DNA of 64,000 nucleotides from the NCBI RefSeq assembly GCF_002115745.1, contig NZ_JFKB01000002.1, positions 248,001 to 312,000 on the forward strand. Reading direction: 5' to 3'. This document shows positions 46,129-54,310 of the stretch, in pieces. Origin of the DNA: Thalassospira alkalitolerans (GTDB lineage: Bacteria > Pseudomonadota > Alphaproteobacteria > Rhodospirillales > Thalassospiraceae). Position numbers and translations under genes: made by a program. The notes beneath the pieces are model-generated. The model was given only the letters and a program-made list of their open reading frames with translations, was not told the origin of the DNA and did not search any database. The first letter of the stretch is position 1. Every line of letters starts with the position of its first letter.

Positions 46129-48054
46129 ATGTGCGGCTTGGCAGGGGCGACGGCGATTGAAGATCGCGATCGCGTTGTTGCGAGCACAGGTGCGCTTGCC
46201 CATCGTGGCCCGGATGGCGTGGGGATATGGTGTGACCCGGATGACGGGATCACGTTTGGTGTGCGGCGTCTGATCACGACTGATCCGGGGGTGACGGCGG
46301 GGCAGCCGTTGATTTCCCAAGATGGCCGGTTTGTGCTGGCATTTAATGGCTATATTGCCGGACATCGGCGATGGATTGCTGATTTGCGGGCAAGGGGTGT
46401 TGAGCTTCGAAGCAAGAGCGATGCCGAAGTTTTTCTCAGCCTGCTGGCAACGACGATAAACGAAGATGGTGATCCTGCAACTGTTCTTTCGGGAATTTCC
46501 GGGCAATATGCTTTTGCGTTGTGGGATTGCCGTGAGGCTATGCTTTGGCTCGGGCGCGATCCGGTTGGAATCAAGCCGCTATATTTTGCGAAATATAACG
46601 GCGGTCAATTGGCGTTTGCCTCCGAAATTCCCGCCTTGCGCCAAATCGTTCCAGACCGGATCGATCCCAATGTCTTTCAGAATTATTTGGCACATCTTTT
46701 TGTACCGGCACCGGTAACCGGTTTTGCTGCAATCAGGCAAGTTCAGCCCGGAGCATTGATCTGTTGGCAAGCCGGGAAGATCACTTATCGAATGATTGGC
46801 GAGACAGACACAAACCCGGCAAAGATCCAGGGTCGTGACAGACGTGATATTCATGATCCAGTCGTCGCTTTGCGCAGTGCGGCGCGGCAATCGGTGTCGG
46901 ATGCGATGGATGCGGATCGGGATGTTGGCACGTTGGTGTCAGGCGGGATGGATAGTGGTGGAATTGCAGCGATGGCCTGTGAGATTGCGCGTGAGCGGGG
47001 CCAAAAACCGCCGCCCGGATTTGTCATGCAGTTTGACGATGAGACTCTCGATGAAACCCCGCGCGCGCAACAATTGGCGGATTATCTGGGGATAAAATTG
47101 TATGTTGTGCCAGCCCCCCAAACGGGCGAGGAAATTCTGGCGCATTTGCAAGAGGCCCTGACGGGTTTTGGCATACCTTTTGGCAATCCGTCGGTGGTTT
47201 TGATGCAGGCATTGGCGCGTGGTGTATCGCGGCATGTGCCGATCTGTTTGGCTGGGGACGGCGGGGACGAGCTGTTTGGTGGCTACCCGCGCTATCAGGC
47301 GGCGCGGTTGTTTCAGTTTTGGCACCATGTGCCCGCCTTTGCCCGGTGCATGGTGGCAAAGCATCTTGGCGCGCATTTGCCACGCGGGGCTTCGCGGTTT
47401 GTGCGCGGGGCAACGGCGGATGATGATCAGGCTTTTAAGTATTGGAATGACCGTTGTGGTGTGCCGGAGCTTGGGGCGGCATTGCAGATACCCGAGTGGG
47501 ACCCGAACGGTGGTGCGTACGGTGGCAAATATGGTGATCTGTATGGAGATTTTCCGGGCCAGATGATGGCGTTTGATCAAAGGGTGACATTGCCCGGTAA
47601 TCAGTTGGCAATGTCGGATCGATGCGGGATGGCCCATGGTGTGGAATATCGGGTGCCGTTATTGGCCCGCGATGTGATCGACATTGCCCGGCGTATCGCG
47701 CCCAAGATGCATCTGCGTGGTGGCGGGAAATCTGTGTGGCGGGCGGCGATAGAGCCGATGTTGCCCGATGGATATTTGCGCGCATCCAAGGTTGGCTTTA
47801 ACCCGCCGGTCGCGATGTGGTTGGCAAAGGTTGGGCCGTTGTTATGGGGAAGCGGGCCGCAGATATGTGACGGGCTGTTTGCCGATTTGCCGGTTACGGG
47901 CACCCGGCGGGCGGCATATTGGCAGGCTGCCATAAGTGGCAAGGCGCCGGATACAGCCCTGTGTCTTTGGGCGTTAATGGTTTGGCGCCTTTGGCCGGGG
48001 CAGGGGGCGGATGCATCTGCGGCTTCGAAGGATGCAAAAGCGGGTATCTTTTAG
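46129..48054 (+). CDS. Glutamine-hydrolysing asparagine synthetase, polysaccharide-locus type
   Basis: 641 residues. Residue C2 is the glutaminase nucleophile (MCGLAG, ALAHRGPDG, AFNGYIAGH). The synthetase half contains the PP-loop LVSGGMDSGG near 271-278 and CLAGDGGDELFGGYPRY. The domain arrangement is AsnB-like, but in surface-sugar loci such enzymes often amidate uronic acids or related acids rather than make free asparagine; the neighbouring sugar epimerase supports that alternative. AAGGAG precedes the ATG. It converges with the phosphorelay gene, overlapping by four bases. Confidence 0.88.
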   Translation: MCGLAGATAIEDRDRVVASTGALAHRGPDGVGIWCDPDDGITFGVRRLITTDPGVTAGQPLISQDGRFVLAFNGYIAGHRRWIADLRARGVELRSKSDAEVFLSLLATTINEDGDPATVLSGISGQYAFALWDCREAMLWLGRDPVGIKPLYFAKYNGGQLAFASEIPALRQIVPDRIDPNVFQNYLAHLFVPAPVTGFAAIRQVQPGALICWQAGKITYRMIGETDTNPAKIQGRDRRDIHDPVVALRSAARQSVSDAMDADRDVGTLVSGGMDSGGIAAMACEIARERGQKPPPGFVMQFDDETLDETPRAQQLADYLGIKLYVVPAPQTGEEILAHLQEALTGFGIPFGNPSVVLMQALARGVSRHVPICLAGDGGDELFGGYPRYQAARLFQFWHHVPAFARCMVAKHLGAHLPRGASRFVRGATADDDQAFKYWNDRCGVPELGAALQIPEWDPNGGAYGGKYGDLYGDFPGQMMAFDQRVTLPGNQLAMSDRCGMAHGVEYRVPLLARDVIDIARRIAPKMHLRGGGKSVWRAAIEPMLPDGYLRASKVGFNPPVAMWLAKVGPLLWGSGPQICDGLFADLPVTGTRRAAYWQAAISGKAPDTALCLWALMVWRLWPGQGADASAASKDAKAGIF

Positions 48055-49151
48055 GCGCCGGTTCGGGCCCATTCGCGGGAACGACGATAAAGGTTAAGGG
48101 CTTTCAGTGCCTTGGGGGCCAGTTGCACGACCTGTTGGGACGTTGCCAGAATGCGGTCTTCGTTGATGTCATCATCTTCAAAGAAGTTTTGTGTGATTTC
48201 GCACAGTTCTGAAAGTTGACGCAGACCAAAGGTGCCCGAGGTGCTTTTGAGGACATGGACCTCGTCGCGCACGGTCGCCAGATCATCTTCGGACAGGGCG
48301 TTGTCAATTTTGACCAACCGAGTTTCGGTTTCATTGATGAACAGTTCAATCCCGCAAGACGCGCCTTCGTCCCCGGCATCGACATAGAGTTGTTCGAGGG
48401 CTTTGATATCAAGTACCGCCCTGGAGGGCAGATCGAGGCGTGCGGGGCGGCTGATGCGTGCCCCCCTGGGCCGCAGGACCGGTGGCGGGGAAAGATGTGT
48501 GCCGTTGGTTGATCCGGTTGCGGATTTGTCGGGCGCACGGTTGATCAATTCGCGAATGGTATCAAGCAGTTTGGTGCGCTGGATCGGTTTGTTGATGAAT
48601 TCATCAACACCGGATTGTCGGGCAATCACATTCCAATCGCGTGACTGATGGGCAGAAAGGGCGATGATTGGGGTTTGGGCGACGGGGCCGGGCATATGGC
48701 GAATGCGGCGCGTGGTGTGCAGCCCATCCATATCAGGCATTTCGATATCCATCAGGATCAGATCGGCCGTTACACCGCGACGCAGCATATTCAAAACGGA
48801 TTGACCGTTGCTGGCTTCGACAATGCCATATCCCTCGGATTGGAGGATGCGGCGTGCGACCATACGGTTGCTTTCGCTGTCATCGGCAATGATCACGGTG
48901 CCGATTTTGGCATCATTGGCCGATGCCGGAAGCGCAATCGGATGTGCGACTTCAGCCTGTGTTTTGATAAAGCATACGGAAATCATGCCGCCGTCTTTCA
49001 GCTCTGTCTCGCAGAACTGAAGGTCTTCTTCCGCAATGCCGGTGATCAGCTGTTCCCATGCCGGGTTCGCGTAAATGATCCGTTCATTGCTGTCAAAAAG
49101 AGCGATGCCCGCAGTTGTCTGCGCCAAAGCATCGATGAGTAGATTATTCAT
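48051..49151 (-). CDS. PAS-receiver-HPt phosphorelay protein without a kinase domain
   Basis: 366 residues. A short PAS-like region (about 5-75: IALFDSNERIIYANPAWEQLI) precedes a receiver domain (85-205) with acidic pair D90-D91, phospho-acceptor D135 in LMDIEMPDMDG, and K188. A proline-rich linker follows, then an HPt domain with the phosphorylatable H299 in VHVLKSTSG. No histidine-kinase H-box or ATPase is present, so it must take phosphate from a separate kinase and act as relay. ATG 49151 has AAGGTGG directly upstream; the longer reading to 49517 adds 122 residues with no similarity and is rejected. Confidence 0.85.
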   Translation of the reverse strand: MNNLLIDALAQTTAGIALFDSNERIIYANPAWEQLITGIAEEDLQFCETELKDGGMISVCFIKTQAEVAHPIALPASANDAKIGTVIIADDSESNRMVARRILQSEGYGIVEASNGQSVLNMLRRGVTADLILMDIEMPDMDGLHTTRRIRHMPGPVAQTPIIALSAHQSRDWNVIARQSGVDEFINKPIQRTKLLDTIRELINRAPDKSATGSTNGTHLSPPPVLRPRGARISRPARLDLPSRAVLDIKALEQLYVDAGDEGASCGIELFINETETRLVKIDNALSEDDLATVRDEVHVLKSTSGTFGLRQLSELCEITQNFFEDDDINEDRILATSQQVVQLAPKALKALNLYRRSREWARTGA

Positions 49152-49820
49152 TGGCCACCTTATCAATAGGTGCCCAGTCCCAATCGCGGGTGCATTTTTT
49201 GAATTTATATGAAACGTAAAAGTTCCTGCCGCGATGCAGGTATTGTTACAGTTTTTTCGTACAAGTCCATGTTTTTTCCCAATTGCAGGCCAAAGTATTG
49301 AACGCAATTTCGACTTTGCGGGGGTTGGTCCGCGATGTGCCAGATTATTCTGGGCGGGTGCCATCAATTGCGGGGATGCAGGAAATGACCCAGTTGCGAA
49401 AGGCGACAATCGGGGCATATACGGCACCGACACAGGTTTCTGTCGTCGCCGATTAACCAGACGGGCGGCTTTTCCTGGTGCCCTGAACATTGCATCATGC
49501 CGGGGAAGATAAAGCATTTTATATCCTGCATCCTCGGAATATCAGCGCCAGATTTCAGGGCCGATTCGTTGTTGAATGAAATTATGGCGCGATTGAAGAT
49601 TGGGATAATGAAACAAAGCGGGTCATTTTTGGAAAGGAGAAATCCTTGGAAAACGTCATGTGAATGACTGTTTTTCAGAGATTTTAACTGTCAAAACGGA
49701 CGGTAAGATGAAACGATAACGGAAACAAATGTTTCATTTTTTAGTTTGTTGAAACATTTGTTGTTTCATACGGCTTTCTATGGCGTAATTTTGCAAAGAA
49801 GACAGGGAGTTTAGAAGCCG
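49152..49820. other. 669-base region before the RpiR locus
   Basis: No convincing gene. The 92-codon frame at 49234-49512 is antisense-like, Cys- and Arg-rich, and lacks a ribosome-binding site. The right-hand end carries the GAAACA/TGTTTC operator sites described separately and the promoter of the RpiR gene. The rest is AT-rich leader for the PAS-receiver gene on the minus strand. Confidence 0.5.
49722..49767. promoter_or_regulatory. Paired RpiR-type operators
   Basis: GAAACA-AA-TGTTTC (49722-49735) and GAAACA-N5-TGTTTC (49751-49767) are two palindromes built from the same half-site. Viewed together, ACAAATGTTTCA at 49725-49736 and TGAAACATTTGT at 49750-49761 are a perfect 12-base inverted repeat. 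They lie 54 bases before the regulator start, an expected site for autorepression by a MurR/RpiR protein. Confidence 0.65.
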
Positions 49821-50756
49821 ATGGGGGCTTATACTGACTTGCGGGAAAGGTTGATCGCCGAATATGGCGCGATGAGTCCGCAATTGCAGCGGGCGGCGCG
49901 TTATATGCTTGATCACCCCGATGACGTGGCCCTGAAATCGATGCGTGCCCTTGCCCTATCAGCGGATGTGCCGCCCAGTACCATTGTTCGGCTTATGAAA
50001 ACCATTGGGATCGACGGGTATCAGGAATTTCGCCTTGGGTATCAAAACCGGCTGCGAGACATGCCCGCAAGTTATGCTGGGCGCGCCCGCCAGTTGCAGC
50101 ACCGCGGTGTTGCCGGTGAAATGACAATGAACCACGGCGATGTGGTTTCGGGTGATGAAAATGCGCTGATTGACGAAATTCTGGATCAGGAACATGGCAA
50201 TCTTGCGCGGTCATACAGCCCGGAAATGCGCGCGGCCCTGATTGCGGCCTGTGCCCATATCGAAGGCGCGCGCCGGGTTTTTGTGCTGGGTCGGCGCGGG
50301 GCATTTCCTGCGGCATTCCAGTTTGCCTATGCCTATCGGCTGTTTGGGGACAATTTGACCCTGGTTGATGGTGCTGCGGGCACATTTGGCGACCAGTTGC
50401 GTGGCATGGGACGGCGTGATGTCATGCTGGCGGTTTGCCTTAGTCCTTATACCAACGACACGTTGCAGATGGTTGACTATGCGCTGGCGCAAAAATCCAC
50501 GATCATTAATGTCACGGATTCAGATGTGTCGCCGATTGCGCGTCATGCCAGCGTCAATCTGGTGGTCTCGGATGCATCCCCGTCCTTCTTTCAAAGTTTT
50601 ACTGCTGCGGTTTCAGTCATGCAGGCGTTGGTAACACTGTTGGTGGCGCGTGGTGGTGAGACGGCCCTGCAACAGATCGCAGTCGCCGAAAAGCAGCTTT
50701 CAGTTTTTGACACTTACTGGCAGGACTCCGGTCCCAAACGGAACAATCGATCATGA
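49821..50756 (+). CDS. MurR/RpiR family transcriptional regulator
   Basis: 311 residues. The N-terminal HTH-6 (LRERLIAEYGAMSPQLQRAARYMLDHPDDVALKSMRALA and DVPPSTIVRLMKTIGIDGYQEFR) and C-terminal SIS domain (GARRVFVLGRRGAFPAAFQFAYAY, DVMLAVCLSPYTNDTLQMVDYA) are standard for sugar or amino-compound regulators. It overlaps the aminotransferase by four bases and is preceded by GAAACA operators, so it probably controls the whole downstream catabolic locus. The effector is unknown. Confidence 0.92.
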   Translation: MGAYTDLRERLIAEYGAMSPQLQRAARYMLDHPDDVALKSMRALALSADVPPSTIVRLMKTIGIDGYQEFRLGYQNRLRDMPASYAGRARQLQHRGVAGEMTMNHGDVVSGDENALIDEILDQEHGNLARSYSPEMRAALIAACAHIEGARRVFVLGRRGAFPAAFQFAYAYRLFGDNLTLVDGAAGTFGDQLRGMGRRDVMLAVCLSPYTNDTLQMVDYALAQKSTIINVTDSDVSPIARHASVNLVVSDASPSFFQSFTAAVSVMQALVTLLVARGGETALQQIAVAEKQLSVFDTYWQDSGPKRNNRS

Positions 50757-52093
50757 AGTCACATGTTTTACATCGCAACAGTCTGACCCCGCCACCGCGT
50801 GCCGTATCGGGCGATGGCATTTACATTACCGACGCGCAGGGCAAACGTTACCTTGATGCCTGTGGCGGGGCGGCGGTGTCGTGCCTTGGGCATTCCGATC
50901 CGGCGGTGCGTGCGGCCATGCATGCCCAGATTGATCAGATTGCCTATGCGCATTCGGGATTCTTTTCATCCGATGCGATGGAAGAATTGGCCGATGACCT
51001 TGTGGCCCATGCGCCAGAAGGCATTGCCAAGGCGTATTTCGTATCGGGTGGGTCCGAGGCGATTGAGGCATCGCTTAAAATGGCGCGGCAATATTTCCTG
51101 GAGATCGGGCAGCCGGATCGCAAATACGTTATCGCACGCCGCCAGTCCTATCATGGCAATACGCTGGGCGCGTTGTCAGTTGGGGGCAATATGTGGCGCC
51201 GTCAACAGTTTGAACCGTTATTGATTAACGCAAGCCATATCGCGCCGTGTTACGCGTATCGTGATCAGTTGGCGGGCGAAACTGACGTGGCATATGGGCT
51301 TCGCGTTGCCAACGAGTTGGAAGCTGCGATCCTTGAACTTGGCGCAGGCAGCGTTGCCGCCTTTGTCGCCGAGCCGGTGGTCGGTGCGACATCCGGGGCG
51401 GTGGCGCCAGTGCCGGGATATTTCAAACGTATCCGCGAGATTTGCGACCAGTATGGCGTGCTTCTGATTTTGGATGAAGTCATGTGCGGCATGGGCCGGA
51501 CAGGCACCCTGCATGCAATCGAACAGGAAGGCATTTCGGGCGATTTGCAAACCATCGCCAAGGGGCTTGGTGCCGGGTATCAGCCGATCGGTGCCGTTTT
51601 GGTATCACAGAAAATCGATGATGCAATTGCCAGTGGATCAGGCTTTTTCCAGCATGGCCATACCTATCAGGGGCATGCAACTGCCTGTGCGGCCGCCCTT
51701 GCGGCCCAGCGGACCATTCGTGAACGTGACCTTTTGACCAATGTCGTCAAACAGGGGGAATTGTTGGCCGATGGATTGCACGACCGGTTCGGACAGCATC
51801 CGTTTGTGGGTGATATTCGCGGGCGGGGCCTGTTCCGTGGGGTTGAACTGGTGGCGGACCGCGAAACCAAAGAGGTTTTCGATCCGGCGCGCAAGATCAA
51901 CGCCAAGATCAAAAAGGCCGCCTTTGCCCGCGGATTGATGGCCTATCCGATGGGCGGAACGATTGACGGGGTGCGCGGTGATCATGTGCTGTTTGCGCCA
52001 CCGTTTATCGTAACCGAGGATGACGTTGCAAAGATCATTGATCTGTTTGAATTGGCGATGAACAACGTGTTTACCGCCGAGGGGCTTTCATAA
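50753..52093 (+). CDS. Class III PLP-dependent aminotransferase
   Basis: 446 residues. The PLP lysine is K270 in TIAKGLGAGYQPIGA. Other class III motifs are GDGIYITDAQGKRYLDACGGAAVSCLGH, FVSGGSEAIEASLKMARQ, RRQSYHGNTLGALS and LLILDEVMCGMGRTG. Class III enzymes transfer the distal amino group of omega- or beta-amino acids (or similar amines) to pyruvate or 2-oxoglutarate. The next gene cleaves beta-keto acids, so a beta-amino acid substrate is plausible. It overlaps the regulator gene by four bases and the next gene by one base. Confidence 0.9.
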   Translation: MKSHVLHRNSLTPPPRAVSGDGIYITDAQGKRYLDACGGAAVSCLGHSDPAVRAAMHAQIDQIAYAHSGFFSSDAMEELADDLVAHAPEGIAKAYFVSGGSEAIEASLKMARQYFLEIGQPDRKYVIARRQSYHGNTLGALSVGGNMWRRQQFEPLLINASHIAPCYAYRDQLAGETDVAYGLRVANELEAAILELGAGSVAAFVAEPVVGATSGAVAPVPGYFKRIREICDQYGVLLILDEVMCGMGRTGTLHAIEQEGISGDLQTIAKGLGAGYQPIGAVLVSQKIDDAIASGSGFFQHGHTYQGHATACAAALAAQRTIRERDLLTNVVKQGELLADGLHDRFGQHPFVGDIRGRGLFRGVELVADRETKEVFDPARKINAKIKKAAFARGLMAYPMGGTIDGVRGDHVLFAPPFIVTEDDVAKIIDLFELAMNNVFTAEGLS

Positions 52094-52923
52094 TGTCATA
52101 TGGCGATACCCCGTTTTTGATCGCATCGGCCCCCAATGGTGCGCGCAAGACCAATGCCGATCTGCCCAATATTCCGATCACCCCGGCCGAATTGGCGCGC
52201 GAGGCCGCCAAATGCCAAGCGGCGGGTGCGGCAATGATGCATTTGCATGTCCGTGATGAGGATCAGAAGCACAGCATCGATGTTGGTCGATATCGTGAAA
52301 TGCTGTCTGAGGTTCGTAATGCGGTTGGTGATGACATGGTGTTGCAGGTCACCAGCGAAGCCGTCGGCATGTTTAGCGCCCAAGACCAGATGGCGATGAT
52401 CCGGGGGCTGGTGCCCGAAGCCGTTTCAATTGCGGTACGTGAAATCGCGCCAGATAATGCCAATATGAATGAATTGCAGAAATTCTTTGCCTTTATGCGT
52501 GAAGCAAAAATTGCACCGCAATTCATTTTGTATGCGCCTGAAGACGTCACCCGGTTCAATCAACTGGTGAGTGATGGTGTTATCCCGGGGGAAAAATTGC
52601 CGGTTCTTTATGTTCTGGGCCGATATACGGCGGGGCAGGTGTCTGATCCCAAAGATCTTTTGCCCTATCTTGATACATCACCGTTTGTGTCGGAATGGAT
52701 GTTGTGTGCGTTTGGTGCATTTGAAAATGCCTGTGTCCTGACCGGGGCCGGATTGGGCGGTCATGCGCGTATTGGATTTGAGAATAATCATCTTTTGGTT
52801 GACCGTTCGTGTGCGGTCGATAATGCTGCTTTGATCGTTCAGGCGCGCGAGGGCGCGCATCTTATGGGTCGTTCAATTGCGACCGGCGATCAGGCACGAA
52901 AGATCATGCAACCGCAGTGGTAA
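52093..52923 (+). CDS. Beta-keto acid cleavage enzyme (BKACE, DUF849)
   Basis: 276 residues. The zinc-binding HLHVRDED (H50 and H52) and GLGGHARIGFENN near the end are BKACE hallmarks. BKACE enzymes exchange a beta-keto acid with acetyl-CoA, giving acetoacetate and a new acyl-CoA. Its start overlaps the aminotransferase stop (TAATG), so the two are translationally coupled. Together they can convert a beta-amino acid into acetoacetate plus an acyl-CoA. The identity of that amino acid is unknown. Confidence 0.9.
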   Translation: MSYGDTPFLIASAPNGARKTNADLPNIPITPAELAREAAKCQAAGAAMMHLHVRDEDQKHSIDVGRYREMLSEVRNAVGDDMVLQVTSEAVGMFSAQDQMAMIRGLVPEAVSIAVREIAPDNANMNELQKFFAFMREAKIAPQFILYAPEDVTRFNQLVSDGVIPGEKLPVLYVLGRYTAGQVSDPKDLLPYLDTSPFVSEWMLCAFGAFENACVLTGAGLGGHARIGFENNHLLVDRSCAVDNAALIVQAREGAHLMGRSIATGDQARKIMQPQW

Positions 52924-53140
52924 GCTGTGGCGTGCCAATGAAAACAGACCGTTTACTTTTGGGGCAAGCCCAAAAAAAGTAGTGGGAGGTTTCGGGGTTA
53001 TAGGGTTCCAATTCATGGTGTCCATCAGTATAATCCCATCGCCGAAGCATCTGGTTTATCTGATGTTTCCATATTTTTCTGCTGGGCCTTTCCGGTGCAG
53101 TTGAAAACTCTATAACAGGGTGTAAAGGGAGCTAATCCTT

Positions 53141-54118
53141 ATGAAGAAACTTATTGCTGTAGCGGGTGCCATTGTCACGCTGGCAGGTGCGTCGCTGTTC
53201 GCCGGTCAGGCGTCGGCACAGGAAAACCGTTTTATCACCATCGGTACCGGTGGCGTAACGGGCGTTTACTATCCGACGGGTGCTGCAATTTGCCGTATGG
53301 TCAACAAAGATCGTAAAACGCATGGTATTCGTTGCTCGGTCGAGTCCACTGGTGGTTCGACATATAATGTTAATACCATTCGTGCTGGCGAGCTTGATCT
53401 TGGAATTGCCCAGTCTGACGTGCAGTATTATGCGTTGCACGGTGAAAAAGCATTTAAGGAAGTCGGTTCGTTCCCTGAGTTGCGCGCCGTCTTTTCGATC
53501 CATCCTGAACCGTTCACCGTTGTTGCCCGTGCAGATTCCGGCATCAAAACCTTTGATGACCTTAAAGGCAAACGGGTCAATATCGGTAATCCGGGGTCGG
53601 GCCAGCGCGACACCATGGACATTGTGATGAACGCCAAGGGTTGGACCCTGGATGATTTCGCACTGGCATCCGAACTGAAGCCAGCCGAACAGTCCCAGGC
53701 ACTTTGCGATAACAAAATCGATGCCATGATCTATACCGTTGGCCATCCGTCCGGTTCGATCCAGGAAGCCACCACTGCCTGTGATTCGGTTCTGGTTGAA
53801 GTTGCTGGTCCTGAAATTGATAAACTGGTTGCTGATAATCCGTATTACCGTGTGGCCACCATTCCGGGCGGCATGTATCGCGGCAATCCGGACGATGTCA
53901 AAACCTTTGGTGTTGGTGCGACTTTTGTATCATCGACCAAAACCGATGCGGACGTCGTTTATAACGTTGTGAAAGCAGTGTTTGAAAACTTCGACGATTT
54001 TAAAAAGCTGCATCCGGCTTTTGCGAACCTCGTCAAAGAAGAAATGGTCAAAGATGGCCTTTCCGCACCGCTGCATGACGGTGCTGCGAAATACTACAAA
54101 GAAGCCGGCCTGATGTAA
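53141..54118 (+). CDS. TAXI family TRAP transporter solute-binding protein
   Basis: 325 residues with a signal peptide (cleavage after ASA near residue 26). The TAXI signature [21 protein letters not shown] opens the mature protein; other features are [26 protein letters not shown] and [16 protein letters not shown]. It delivers substrate to the fused permease encoded next. The leader from 52924 to 53140 contains no gene. A terminator-like hairpin follows the stop. Confidence 0.93.
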   Translation: MKKLIAVAGAIVTLAGASLFAGQASAQENRFITIGTGGVTGVYYPTGAAICRMVNKDRKTHGIRCSVESTGGSTYNVNTIRAGELDLGIAQSDVQYYALHGEKAFKEVGSFPELRAVFSIHPEPFTVVARADSGIKTFDDLKGKRVNIGNPGSGQRDTMDIVMNAKGWTLDDFALASELKPAEQSQALCDNKIDAMIYTVGHPSGSIQEATTACDSVLVEVAGPEIDKLVADNPYYRVATIPGGMYRGNPDDVKTFGVGATFVSSTKTDADVVYNVVKAVFENFDDFKKLHPAFANLVKEEMVKDGLSAPLHDGAAKYYKEAGLM

Positions 54119-54129
54119 TACGGGCTGAA

Positions 54130-54160
54130 ACGGGGGGCTTTTCAGCCTCCCGTTTTGTTT
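54130..54160 (+). terminator. Terminator or attenuator between TAXI binding protein and TRAP permease
   Basis: ACGGGGGGC and GCCTCCCGT form a nine-pair stem (one G-T) with a six-base loop, followed by TTTTGTTTTC. Partial readthrough would give more binding protein than permease, the usual ratio. Confidence 0.75.
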
Positions 54161-54310
54161 TCTTGCGCCTTGGGGCACCTAAAAATTTGATAAAATGGCA
54201 CACAATGATGTGTCAAAATATGCTCCGTAGGTGACCGGGTAAGTGTCTGCGGAGGTTTTTTGTTTCTGGGCAGTCCGAAACAAAGGCTCCGTTTAGACCG
54301 GGAGTTTACA

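Noticed and set aside
49152-49517. N-terminal extension of the PAS-receiver-HPt protein (122 residues)
   Set aside because: No conserved sequence, and AAGGTGG directly before the ATG at 49151 gives a better start.
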